Shown here piece by piece: positions 7,643-15,386 of a stretch of DNA of 19,991 nt (its first letter is position 1; each line of letters starts with the position of its first letter). Source of the stretch: JAYWAM01 sp043782425. GTDB taxonomy: Bacteria > Pseudomonadota > Gammaproteobacteria > Burkholderiales > Usitatibacteraceae. The notes below the pieces were generated by a model. That model worked only from the letters and a program-made list of their open reading frames with translations. It did not search any database and was not told the DNA's origin. The DNA is taken from NCBI GenBank assembly GCA_043782425.1, contig JAYWAM010000015.1:1-19991 (forward strand), given 5' to 3'. The translations under genes were made by a program, and so were the position numbers.

Positions 7643-8295
7643 CTGAGGGAGATCACCGGCCAAGCGTGTTTTTCCGCGTGCGCTTTGAGTGTGTCATCGG
7701 GATCAACCGCCACCGGGTGAGTGACGCGCTGCAGTAACGGCAGATCGTTAAGCGAATCGCTGTAGAAAAAACTTTCGGTAAAATCCACTAGCGTTTTGCC
7801 CCGCTCTGCCAGCCACTGTTGCAGACGCTCGACTTTCCCCTCGCGGAACGAGGGCACACCGCTGCTGCGCCCGGTGTATCTGCCGTCAATGCATTCGAGC
7901 TCGCAGGCGATGAGATTGTCGACGCCCAACTCGTGCGCGATGGGCGCGGTGATAAAGCGATTCGAGGCAGTGATGATGACCGTCAGCGCGTCGGCGTGTT
8001 GCGCCAACAGCTCGCGCGCCTTGGGCAAAATCATTGGTCGAACTTTGCGCTCCATAAAGTGCGTGTGCCAGGTTTCGAGTTCTTCTTTGCTGCGATTTAC
8101 TAGCGGAGCAGCCTGAAAAGCCAGGAACTCGAAAACATCGAGCGTGCCGCACTTGTAGCGTTCATAGTAGTGTTGATTACGCGCTTCGTGCGAAGCGCGC
8201 TCCAGCACGCCTTCTTCAATCAGAAATTGTCCCCAGGCATAGTCAGAATCGCCGGCGAGCAGTGTGTTATCCAGGTCAAAAAGAGCGAGTTTCAA
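7639..8295 (-). CDS. HAD-IB family phosphatase, SerB-like
   Basis: A cytoplasmic HAD hydrolase, probably a small-molecule phosphatase. All four HAD motifs are visible in 218 aa: DLDNTLL with nucleophile D7 and acid D9, ITAS with T109, the Lys region near K154, and YSDSLNDLPLL with D180 and D184. The start must be the TTG at 8295, because the catalytic Asp is residue 7 and no in-frame ATG or GTG lies upstream; no good ribosome site precedes it. It begins 11 bp after the hda stop and overlaps pcnB by 4 bp. A gene of this type regularly sits between hda and pcnB in betaproteobacteria. Substrate unknown; phosphoserine is possible but not shown. Confidence 0.9.
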   Translation of the reverse strand: MKLALFDLDNTLLAGDSDYAWGQFLIEEGVLERASHEARNQHYYERYKCGTLDVFEFLAFQAAPLVNRSKEELETWHTHFMERKVRPMILPKARELLAQHADALTVIITASNRFITAPIAHELGVDNLIACELECIDGRYTGRSSGVPSFREGKVERLQQWLAERGKTLVDFTESFFYSDSLNDLPLLQRVTHPVAVDPDDTLKAHAEKHAWPVISLR

Positions 8296-8306
8296 GGGGA
8301 TTGGTT

Positions 8307-8957
8307 TCAGTGAGATTGCATGGCGTCTTTGAGTAGCGGCAACGTAACCGCGCGCCCGGTCTCGAGCGAATAACGGTCGAGCGCATCGAGTATGGCGATG
8401 AGCGCAGGCATGTCACGCCGCGTGTGGCGCAGCAAATAATTGACGATGTCAGCGTTAAGCGCGAATCCCCTGGCTTGCGCATGCGCCACAAGCGCCGCGC
8501 GCTTTTCATTATCGCCCAGAGGCTGAACCTGATACACCAGACCGCTGCCCAATCGGGTCGCCAAATCGCGCCGCAACAGCAGATCGCGCGGCGCGCACGA
8601 GCCGCTGGCTAGCAGGGTGGCGTTATGCAGGCTGTTAATCAAATTGAACAACTGAATCTGCTGGCTTTCATCTAGTTTGTGAACATCGTCCAAGGCGACA
8701 AAGCTGCTTTCAGGCGCTGCGAGCGGAATCGAATCGCCGCGCGCTAAGGCGCACGGTATCTGTGCAGCACACAGCGTGGCCTCAATAAGGTGGCCCTTGC
8801 CTGCGCCACGCTCGCCCCAGATATAGACGACACGATCCGGCAGCCGACCGGCAGCGATATCGCGCAGAGCCTGCACCAGTTCGCCATTGCTGCCGACGAC
8901 AAAATTATCAAAGCCAGGCCGCGCCGGAGGGGCAAGATCAAGGAGAAGTTGCTTCAT
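8307..8957 (-). CDS. hda: DnaA regulatory inactivator Hda
   Basis: Hda is a DnaA-like AAA+ protein that, with the DNA-loaded sliding clamp, stimulates ATP hydrolysis by DnaA and so limits re-initiation. With the ATG at 8957 it has 216 aa. The N-terminal QLLLDL (residues 3-8) fits the clamp-binding motif of Hda. Walker A is WGERGAGKGHL (47-57), with the lysine kept, and Walker B is VALDDVH (87-93). The C-terminal sensor-type helices with RRDMPALIAILDALDRYSLE fit DnaA domain III relatives. An in-frame ATG at 8978 would add seven residues and has AAGG upstream; I prefer 8957 because the family starts MKQL. It is the first gene of the folK-pcnB operon. Confidence 0.93.
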   Translation of the reverse strand: MKQLLLDLAPPARPGFDNFVVGSNGELVQALRDIAAGRLPDRVVYIWGERGAGKGHLIEATLCAAQIPCALARGDSIPLAAPESSFVALDDVHKLDESQQIQLFNLINSLHNATLLASGSCAPRDLLLRRDLATRLGSGLVYQVQPLGDNEKRAALVAHAQARGFALNADIVNYLLRHTRRDMPALIAILDALDRYSLETGRAVTLPLLKDAMQSH

Positions 8958-8968
8958 GCTGAGCGCGG

Positions 8969-8996
8969 ATTTTAGCATGCCACACCTTGGTTCGAA
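8969..8996 (-). promoter_or_regulatory. Possible promoter for hda operon
   Basis: On the minus strand TTCGAA (8991-8996) is followed after 16 bases by TAAAAT (8969-8974), a good -10 box. It lies so close to the 8957 ATG that the transcript would be nearly leaderless, which would also rule out the 8978 start. The -35 part sits inside the palindrome GGTTCGAACC (8989-8998). Confidence 0.35.
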
Positions 8997-9126
8997 CCCT
9001 TTGTTCTGGCATTTGCGCTTCTACGGGGCGCGCAAGACGGAAGTGATTTTATCCGGCGTGTTCCAATGGTGATGCAATACTAAGGTTTACTTGAAAAAGA
9101 GGAAACGGGAGATAATGAGGAAGCAA

Positions 9127-9346
9127 CGTAGGATGGGTTGAGCGCAGCGATACCCATCAATCAACAATCAATCAAACACGCCCTCCCTCTCTGCATGCAA
9201 ATCCAAATCCATACCCGCATCGCCCGCCCAATTTCTGGGCAAGATTGAGGGTATAACTGGCTCTGGCGATGCGGCTGCGGCGGTAATTTGTCATGGGTGC
9301 TTGATGGTGATGATGATGGGTATCGCTGCGCTCAACCCATCCTACG
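9127..9346. repeat. Palindromic element, copy A, 32-bp perfect inverted arms
   Basis: The left arm 9127-9158 and right arm 9315-9346 are exact reverse complements (CGTAGGATGGGTTGAGCGCA... ). Each arm is itself partly palindromic (GATGGGT/ACCCATC). Inside lies a second perfect 10-bp inverted pair, CCGCATCGCC (9215-9224) and GGCGATGCGG (9265-9274). Inside that is a small hairpin GCCCA/TGGGC (9226-9240). The whole could fold as a nested stem. No transposase is encoded, so it resembles a MITE or paired REP-like element. It ends 8 bp past the stop of the cytochrome remnant. Confidence 0.85.
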
Positions 9347-9354
9347 CAACTAAT

Positions 9355-9489
9355 CTATTTCCCGGCAACCAGCACGCGAAATTCTTTGAGCCGCGCTTGG
9401 AAATCGGCGGATTTGAAGTGCTCGTCGTCGGCCAGGGTGGCCTGCAATTTTTTGAGGCCTGCGTTGATGCTGGCGGCGGATTTGATCAT
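9355..9489 (-). pseudogene. Orphan 3' end of a pentahaem-cytochrome paralogue
   Basis: These 135 bp encode the C-terminal 44 residues of a protein nearly identical (two differences) to the end of the cytochrome at 10276-11607, including the stop TAG. Upstream of codon ATG-ATC the similarity stops, and the sequence becomes the short AACGGGGTCA repeats. An open frame of 77 codons reaches 9588, but its N-terminal part is low-complexity repeat translation and no ribosome site is visible. Around eight base differences give only two amino-acid changes, so the fragment probably derives from a once-functional paralogue. Confidence 0.8.
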
Positions 9490-9549
9490 AACGGGGTCAG
9501 GCTTAACGGGGTCATAACGCATAACGTAACGCATAACGGGGTCAGGCTT
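9487..9549. repeat. Short direct repeats at the cytochrome-remnant junction
   Basis: The 18-bp unit CATAACGGGGTCAGGCTT occurs at 9487-9504 and 9532-9549. A shorter copy, AACGGGGTCA, lies at 9505-9514, with further CATAACG/GTAACG units between. The repeats begin exactly where the homology to the intact cytochrome gene ends. GGGGTCAG also occurs once at 1649-1656, beside the intron-like fragment. Confidence 0.75.
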
Positions 9550-9680
9550 GCATAATTGCATTGTTAACAACTCCAATTTCTTCGCCATTGGCGTGAAGGT
9601 CTGCGCCTTCAGGCCGCGTAGTTAGCATCAATCACATTTCAGCGCGGGCACACGTGCCACACCCTTGACAGTGGGCGATA

Positions 9681-9715
9681 TTAAAGCCGCCCGTGGTTGG
9701 TGGCACGGACGGCTT
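9681..9715 (-). terminator. Rho-independent terminator for the small lipoprotein gene
   Basis: On the minus strand AAGCCGTCCGTG (9704-9715) pairs with CACGGGCGGCTT (9684-9695) over 12 positions, with one U-G wobble. It is followed by a T-rich stretch ending TTTAATA. It lies about 25 bp after the lipoprotein stop. On the plus strand the wobble becomes a C-A mismatch, which supports minus-strand function. Confidence 0.6.
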
Positions 9716-9739
9716 GTCAGCTTGATGGTGAGTGCCGGA

Positions 9740-9958
9740 TCAGCCGCCGGGTTTGGGCATGCCTGGGGGAATGCTGCGTATCACTTGTTGCGCGGTGTCT
9801 TTATCTAGCACTATGACACCGGAACGATCTCTCTGAGGAAGATTGCTGCCGGTGGTGTAAACCTTTTGTTCTTTGGGTTCATTTTGGCTGTTATTGGGAA
9901 TGTCGGCGCAGGCGACCAGAAGGGGCACAGCAAGAGCGCAAAGATGAAGTGATTTCAT
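9740..9958 (-). CDS. Small lipoprotein of unknown function
   Basis: A 72-aa protein with a short hydrophobic signal ending in lipobox LVAC, giving lipidated Cys17, so it should be anchored in the inner or outer membrane. The mature part is short and polar, with YTTGSNLPQRDRSG in the middle and a Gly/Pro-rich end (PPGMPKPGG). I recall similar short TGSNLPxRD proteins as common hypotheticals in betaproteobacteria, but no function is known to me. GGAG (9966-9969) sits eight bases before the ATG, and a terminator hairpin follows. It stands between the two copies of the duplicated module and has its own transcription signals, so it looks independent of the cytochrome operon. Confidence 0.8.
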   Translation of the reverse strand: MKSLHLCALAVPLLVACADIPNNSQNEPKEQKVYTTGSNLPQRDRSGVIVLDKDTAQQVIRSIPPGMPKPGG

Positions 9959-10046
9959 TGAGCTTCTCCGATAGAAAAGGAAATAACATGGCTACAATAT
10001 CATGAAATTGTTGACGCATCGAAGACCAGCCTCTTCCAACAACGAG

Positions 10047-10267
10047 CGTAGGATGGGTTGAGCGTAGCGATACCCATCAATCAATCAACAATCAATCAAA
10101 CACGCCCTCCCTCTCTGCATCCAAATCCAAATCCATACCCGCATCGCCCGCCCAATTTTTGGGCAAGATTGAGGGTATAACTGGCTCCGGCGATGCTGCG
10201 GCGGCGGTAATTTGTCATGGGTGCTTGATGGTGATGATGGGTATCGCTACGCTCAACCCATCCTACG
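10047..10267. repeat. Palindromic element, copy B, 32-bp perfect inverted arms
   Basis: The arms 10047-10078 and 10236-10267 are exact reverse complements. Compared with copy A, the left arm has T for C and the right arm has the matching A for G (GCGTAGCG/CGCTACGC instead of GCGCAGCG/CGCTGCGC), so pairing is kept. The innermost hairpin here is GCCCAA/TTGGGC. It ends 8 bp past the stop codon of the pentahaem cytochrome gene, so on the minus strand it would form the 3' end of the operon transcript. Confidence 0.85.
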
Positions 10268-10410
10268 CAACTAATCTATTTTCCAGCAAGCAGCACGCGA
10301 AATTCTTTGAGGCGCGCCTGGAAATCGGCGGATTTGAAGTGCTCGTCGTCGGCCAGGGTGGCCTGCAAGTTCTTGAGCCCTGCGTTGATGCTGGCGGCGG
10401 ATTTGATCAT
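10047..10410. repeat. Duplicated module, copy B (364 bp)
   Basis: Partner of 9127-9489. It comprises the palindromic element plus the terminal 45 codons, including stop, of the intact pentahaem cytochrome gene. The left boundary coincides with the palindrome end; the right boundary falls at the ATG codon of an internal SMIKSAAS segment. Confidence 0.9.
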
Positions 10411-11607
10411 GCTGCGCTTGTGCATGAAATTGACTACGCTGCCAATGGCCATCGCGGCTTGCTCGGCGGCGGCGTAATCGCCGTAGTTTCCTGATAAGCC
10501 TTCATCGACCAGCGCCAGCACGATGCCGCGCAGGGCGGCTTCGGAAAACGTCGTGCCTTCGATGCGCGTTGCGACATCGCGCGCGAGTTTTTTCAGCGCG
10601 GCCGCTTCGACCAGCGGGTCGCCTTGCCCTGCGGCAGCGCGGTGCAGGCGCGAAACCTGTTCGCTGACGCTTTCACCGAGCTTGGCGTCGATCTGGCGCG
10701 CGATGGCGCGCAGCATGAGCATGTTGGAGTCGTTCAGGCGCGCGACGCCGGGGCCGGGGCTGACGCCAAAGGCGGTCTTGGGTTTCCAGCGCAAATCGGA
10801 CATGGGGTGGTGGCAGGCGTGGCAATCGAACAACACCAGCTCGGGGAACAGACCGTCACGCCCGCGCTTGGGGTCGGCCATGATTTCCATGATTTCTGCT
10901 ACGGCGAGCGCCTGGCCCACCGCCCACACCTTGACGCCATCCCATACCGTTTTGCGCTTTTCATAATCCTTGTCGATGCTGAAGTGCGCCGGCTCGATGG
11001 TGGAGAAGGTTTCCAGTTCAAAGCTCATGCGCGGGTGGCCCGCCCCCATGATGCGGTGCGTGACAAATTTATCGCTGTTGCCAAAATGGCACGACAGGCA
11101 CAGCTTGGCGCGCTCAACGGTGTTGCTGCTCGGGAACAGGCCGTTTTCCAGATTCCTGGCGTGCGTGGCTTCAGGCTCAACGTGAGTTTTGATCCAGCGT
11201 TGCGCGGGGCCGTGGCAGGCTTCGCAGGTGACGCCATCGGTGATCTTGAAGCGTTCTCCGCGTAGTGCGGTAGGAACATTGTGCGCGTGGCAATCGAGAC
11301 AGATTTTTGCCTCATGCGCCGGCTCTTTCAGGCCCAGGTTGCGCACAATGCGTTTGGAGCGCACATTGAGCAACACGTTATAGGCGCGCGCATGCTTGTC
11401 GACGCGCGACCAGGTGACGTATTCGTTTTGTAGCACGTTGGAATCTTTCCAGCGTGTAATCGAACCGTGGCAGGTGCTGCTGGCGCAGTTAACTGTGCCA
11501 ACAGTCTGATCCTTCGAGTGGTAGGGCAGCGCAGTTTGCGCCCCGACGTTTGTCAACACGCCGACTAGGGCGAGTGCACCAGTTACTAGCAAAGTTCGCA
11601 GAGTCAT
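10276..11607 (-). CDS. Pentahaem c-type cytochrome, c554-like
   Basis: A 443-aa exported cytochrome, probably periplasmic. The ATG at 11607 overlaps the stop of the preceding decahaem gene (ATGA), has GGGAG upstream and gives a signal peptide ending near VGAQ. Four CXXCH haem sites are visible: CLDCH (C103), CEACH (C128), CLSCH (C170) and CHACH (C262). A fifth, longer site, CASSTCH (C41), has four residues between the cysteines. The segment THRIMGAGHPRMSFELE is the pattern I associate with cytochrome c554-type families. The C-terminal 170 residues are helical-looking and haem-free. It is the last gene of the operon; its 3' end is duplicated at 9355-9489. Likely an electron carrier for the complex encoded upstream. 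Confidence 0.88.
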   Translation of the reverse strand: MTLRTLLVTGALALVGVLTNVGAQTALPYHSKDQTVGTVNCASSTCHGSITRWKDSNVLQNEYVTWSRVDKHARAYNVLLNVRSKRIVRNLGLKEPAHEAKICLDCHAHNVPTALRGERFKITDGVTCEACHGPAQRWIKTHVEPEATHARNLENGLFPSSNTVERAKLCLSCHFGNSDKFVTHRIMGAGHPRMSFELETFSTIEPAHFSIDKDYEKRKTVWDGVKVWAVGQALAVAEIMEIMADPKRGRDGLFPELVLFDCHACHHPMSDLRWKPKTAFGVSPGPGVARLNDSNMLMLRAIARQIDAKLGESVSEQVSRLHRAAAGQGDPLVEAAALKKLARDVATRIEGTTFSEAALRGIVLALVDEGLSGNYGDYAAAEQAAMAIGSVVNFMHKRSMIKSAASINAGLKNLQATLADDEHFKSADFQARLKEFRVLLAGK

Positions 11608-14600
11608 TTCTTGTTCTCCCGTGCGGGAACGAAGTTCAACATATCCACCTTGTCGGTCACCGTCCACGGTGTGCCGTCCGGCTTGAGATAAAACCTGCGC
11701 ATTTCGTCATGGGTAAAGGGCCGCGCGCCAATGCGCCCGAAAACCGCGATCTGCCCGCCGGTTTCATCGACGGCGCGGTCACGGTCCAAGCCCTTGGCGA
11801 GCGAGAGAGCGGGCGAAGGCGTCTTGCGCCAGGCGATGAGTTGCGGCTTGGGCTCAGGGGAGAAACCATAAAATTTGGGCTGTGTATCGGGTGCGGTGAG
11901 ATGCACCACCTTGAGGCCATTGGCGCCGTCGGCGACGTAGGCATAAAGCGTGGCGTTGGTTGAGCCGACGATGACATCACGCGCGTCGTTAAGCTGGCCC
12001 CCGGCGGTGAATTTTTCGTAAAGCTTGGGCTGCTCGGGTTTTTCGACATCGATAATGGCAAGACCTTCCTTGCCTGCCGCCACATAGGCGTAGGTACGCG
12101 CCACATAGACGCGCTGCGCGTCGGCCAGCGCGACATTGGCGCCTTCAAGCAAACGGGGCCTATCAGCGTGGGTCACATCGATCACGCTCAGCCCCTGCGC
12201 ATCGGTAACAAACAGATAACGGAATTGCAGCGCCGAGGCGCGCGCGCCCTTGATCGGCACAACGGCAAGCACACGCGGCTTGAGCGGATCATCGACATCA
12301 ACGATGACCATACCAGCGTCGGCGGCAATGTAAAGATAATGTCCGCCGATAGTGATGTGACGCGCGCCCTTAAGAACGTTATTCTCGTTCCAGGTGAGCG
12401 CACGCTTGAGAAAGTTATTGCGTGGCTCGCCATCGGCCAGGGTATCGACATTGACCAGGATCAGCCCTTCTTCTGCATCGACAATAAAGGCGTAGTGGTA
12501 AATGGGATGAAAAGCCTGCTCCTGATTGGTGACGCGCATCAGCTCGCCCTGATTGCGCAATGGCGCAATGGGCTGATTGGTCGGCAGCGCGACACAGGTG
12601 GCGTTTTTCGATGCAATGTGCGTGTTGTGGCCCAGCGGCGAGAACGGCGCAGTGATAATGCGCTGCGAAACCGCTTTGTTGCCAATTGACGCAACATCGT
12701 AAACGCGCATGCCTCCCGCCCCTTCGGCGACGAACAGGTACTCGCCGCGCAGCATCAGGCAGGTCGCCGCGCCCTTGGTGCTGTGGTCGTGCTCTACGGG
12801 CAGCTCCAGCTTGCGTTTCTGGTGCTCGGCAAACCAGTCGGGGTAGACGTAGCGATGCAGGTAGCTGCCGATCACCGCCTGCGGTTCCTCCCACTCGGTC
12901 ACCTGTATTGCCGAAACATGTTTTTCCGCGCCGACCCAGGCGTTGAATCCGACAAAGTTGACGAAGTTGGTTCCCTGCAACAAAAGCTGCGCCATGATGG
13001 CGTTGTTGTCATTGGCCTGCGACAGATGGCAATCGCTACAGGTTTTGGTTTCGGTCTTGCGCTCGGTATGCGGGTAATGCGGCGCAAAAGCCTGGCTGGA
13101 AAAACCGCTGGCGGCGATAGGCGCTTGCTGGATGTAGATTCTCTCGCGGTTGATATTGGTGGACGAGAGGATCAAAGCAGAGCTGGAACGCATCGGGGTG
13201 ATGCGCGAGCCTTTCACCGTACCATGTTTACCAAGCTGGAACATGTCGTCGCGCGCCACCTGTGGATTGTAAGTGGCGTAGTTGCGCGTCTCGCCGCCTT
13301 CGTAGTGCTTGCGCTCGGTTTTCCAGTTGGCCTGTATCGGCAGATGGCAACCGGCGCAACTGGTAGTCCACGATAGATGGCAGCTAAAGCAGGTCATCTT
13401 ATCGTCTGAATGGGCGTAGGCGTCATCGCTCTGGCCCGGTCCCCACTTGCCGTCCTGGCCCGGCGCACCGCTATACATCAGCTTGGCGCGCGCGGCTTTT
13501 TCGTTGTACTTGGGATTGCCGGGAGTGACGCTATCTTTCACCAAGGTCATTTCCCATTCCTTGTCGGGATCGAGCGCGGCGCGCTGATAAAGCTTGCCTT
13601 CGCGCCATTCAAAACGCTTGCGGCCATCCTGGGTGCGCAGCAGCTTCATATCCATGCCGCCGGGCTTGGCGGCGGGGCCGGAGGTGAACAGCGTGGGATA
13701 TTGGCGCGCGGTGCCGTGACAATCTTTGCAGTCGATTTCTATGGCCGCAGCCACTTCGCCATAAATGTGGCCGTTGCCGTGCGCGTCCTGCGCGAAATGG
13801 CAATCGACGCACTGGAAACCGAGGTCCATGTGAATCGAGGAAAGGTGCACCGCCTTGCTGAATTTTTGCGGATCGTTGTCATCAACCGCTTTGCCGTCCT
13901 TGTCGAGCAGCGTGCCTTTGCGGTCGCGCTTGAATATGGCGCGGAAATTCCAGCCGTGGCCGTGATAGTCGGCGAACTGCGTGTCTTTGAGTTTCGGGTT
14001 AAGCGCAGAAACGTCTTTGAGAAATTCCGGATCGCCCCATTTGCCGCGAATCGCTGCTTCTTCCGGGTTGCGTTCGAGTATCTTGCGCGCCTCGGCGGCC
14101 GTCGGATATTTCTGTTTTTCGGGCCACATGAAAGGCGCGTCGGACTCGTAGTCCCACATGATGTAGCCGTAGTAGCTGTTCACAAAAATATTCGGCTGGT
14201 GCATATGGCACACCATGCATTGCGATGATGGGATGGCGCGCGTGAATTCGTGCTTGAGCGGATGGCCGGACTCGGTCTTGGAAATGGTCGGGTCTTTGGT
14301 CTGCGTCATGCCGCTGTTGCCGAATTGGGCATAGGGGCCGGAATGCTTCGGGTCGCGGTCATTGGCGTAAATGGTGTGGCAAGCGGTGCAGCCTGACGAG
14401 CGATAATCGCCCGCCTGCTCGTTGGTGCCGAGGAACCACAGATGCGGATCGTTCAGGCGCGTCTTGGTGATGTTGATTACCGGCACCGCGATGCGGCTAC
14501 CGGTAGCGGGGCCGCGATTTGATTGTTTGATGTCGGGGCGTCCCGGCTCATCGAGTTTTTGTAATGCGCCGCTATTATTGGGCAGGCCGATTTCGGGAAA

Positions 14601-15386
14601 CTGCGTGCCGATGACGCGGCCGCCGCGCTCGAAAACACGGAACACATCGGCAGGGGGAATGGTCTCCCACGACGGCAGCGGCGCAAGGCTGGGAAGAATG
14701 CCCATGTCGGTCATGTGCGGGTTGACTGGTATGGGGTTTTTAATGAGAGCAGGCTGGCTGTCGCTGGTGTACGACTCACCGATGATGTAACGCTTGAAAG
14801 GCAGAATGCCGTTGTTATACGCCGCGCCGCCCCACAGCATGGCGCTGGTGGACATCAGGCTGCGCTCCGATGCCTGGATGATGGCCAAGTGGCAGGCGCC
14901 GCAGGCAAGTCGCGCGACACGATAATCGCCGGGATTGATGAAGCGTATAAATTCGGCTGACTCGCGGTTGAGCAGGGTGTAACTGCCTTCGGGGTTTTTG
15001 CTCGAAGGATAGTGCCACTTGATAGGGTAGCGCGGCAGCACATGCGCCTTTTCCATCGCGGCGAGATATTCGGGCTTGCGCGGTGTTGCATTGTCCGTGC
15101 CCTGCGGCTTGGTCACTTTGGCGTCACCGCCGTGGCAATCGGTGCAGCCGATGATGACACCGGGATTGACGTGCATACTGCTGTGGTCGCTGGCGCTATG
15201 GCACGATGCGCAACCTTCAGATTTCAACCTGGCTTCAGCGACGCTCTGTTTTTCCGGGGCGGGCGGGTGAGCGACATACTGGCGCGCCACCGGCTTGGCG
15301 TCATCGGAAGCGAGCACGGCTACGGTCGTCGCAAACAGCAGCAACGCGCCGAGGGAAAGAGAAAATATTTTGAGTGAGGAAAGCAT
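11604..15386 (-). CDS. Decahaem cytochrome fused to LVIVD beta-propeller
   Basis: A 1260-aa exported protein. The signal peptide (about residues 1-27) ends VAVLAS. Ten CXXCH haem sites follow at about residues 59, 81, 162, 333, 390, 526, 553, 666, 677 and 783, with long gaps between sites 3-4 and 5-6. From about 870 to 1165 there are some six repeats in which a tyrosine-rich strand precedes GLxVIDV: GGMRVYDV, GLILVNV, GMVIVDV, GLSVIDV, GLAIIDV and GLKVVHL. These are LVIVD repeats, expected to fold as a beta-propeller. There is no lipobox. Its start overlaps the porin stop by one base (TGATG). Next to a porin, the best guess is a haem wire inside or outside the outer membrane, the propeller serving contact or docking. 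Substrate unknown. Confidence 0.88.
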   Translation of the reverse strand: MLSSLKIFSLSLGALLLFATTVAVLASDDAKPVARQYVAHPPAPEKQSVAEARLKSEGCASCHSASDHSSMHVNPGVIIGCTDCHGGDAKVTKPQGTDNATPRKPEYLAAMEKAHVLPRYPIKWHYPSSKNPEGSYTLLNRESAEFIRFINPGDYRVARLACGACHLAIIQASERSLMSTSAMLWGGAAYNNGILPFKRYIIGESYTSDSQPALIKNPIPVNPHMTDMGILPSLAPLPSWETIPPADVFRVFERGGRVIGTQFPEIGLPNNSGALQKLDEPGRPDIKQSNRGPATGSRIAVPVINITKTRLNDPHLWFLGTNEQAGDYRSSGCTACHTIYANDRDPKHSGPYAQFGNSGMTQTKDPTISKTESGHPLKHEFTRAIPSSQCMVCHMHQPNIFVNSYYGYIMWDYESDAPFMWPEKQKYPTAAEARKILERNPEEAAIRGKWGDPEFLKDVSALNPKLKDTQFADYHGHGWNFRAIFKRDRKGTLLDKDGKAVDDNDPQKFSKAVHLSSIHMDLGFQCVDCHFAQDAHGNGHIYGEVAAAIEIDCKDCHGTARQYPTLFTSGPAAKPGGMDMKLLRTQDGRKRFEWREGKLYQRAALDPDKEWEMTLVKDSVTPGNPKYNEKAARAKLMYSGAPGQDGKWGPGQSDDAYAHSDDKMTCFSCHLSWTTSCAGCHLPIQANWKTERKHYEGGETRNYATYNPQVARDDMFQLGKHGTVKGSRITPMRSSSALILSSTNINRERIYIQQAPIAASGFSSQAFAPHYPHTERKTETKTCSDCHLSQANDNNAIMAQLLLQGTNFVNFVGFNAWVGAEKHVSAIQVTEWEEPQAVIGSYLHRYVYPDWFAEHQKRKLELPVEHDHSTKGAATCLMLRGEYLFVAEGAGGMRVYDVASIGNKAVSQRIITAPFSPLGHNTHIASKNATCVALPTNQPIAPLRNQGELMRVTNQEQAFHPIYHYAFIVDAEEGLILVNVDTLADGEPRNNFLKRALTWNENNVLKGARHITIGGHYLYIAADAGMVIVDVDDPLKPRVLAVVPIKGARASALQFRYLFVTDAQGLSVIDVTHADRPRLLEGANVALADAQRVYVARTYAYVAAGKEGLAIIDVEKPEQPKLYEKFTAGGQLNDARDVIVGSTNATLYAYVADGANGLKVVHLTAPDTQPKFYGFSPEPKPQLIAWRKTPSPALSLAKGLDRDRAVDETGGQIAVFGRIGARPFTHDEMRRFYLKPDGTPWTVTDKVDMLNFVPARENKK

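Larger units (their letters stand above)
9127..9489. repeat. Duplicated module, copy A (363 bp)
   Basis: About 96% identical by eye (around 15 substitutions and two small indels of 3 and 4 bp) to 10047-10410 in the same orientation. The similarity begins abruptly at CGTAGG and ends abruptly at GATCAT. The module contains the 220-bp palindromic element and, beyond it, the last part of a cytochrome coding sequence on the minus strand. The tetranucleotide tract (AATC-like) after the left arm and the GAT tract before the right arm differ in unit number between copies. Confidence 0.9.

Noticed and set aside
8985..9002. tRNA T-arm lookalike (GGTTCGAACC)
   Set aside because: The flanking bases do not form a 5-bp T stem and there is no acceptor or anticodon arm; only a 10-bp palindrome remains.
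9127..9360. CRISPR-like array from AATCAATC units
   Set aside because: The units are only 4 bp simple repeats without spacers; the structure is an inverted repeat, not a direct repeat array.
9301..9555. Plus-strand open frame with GFEVLVVGQGGLQ
   Set aside because: It is the antisense of the duplicated cytochrome tail and palindrome; a matching frame exists at 10159-10494 for the same reason. No ribosome site and no family resemblance.
13410..14228. Long plus-strand open frame inside the decahaem gene
   Set aside because: Shadow of a GC-rich gene on the opposite strand whose haem motifs and coupling are unambiguous.
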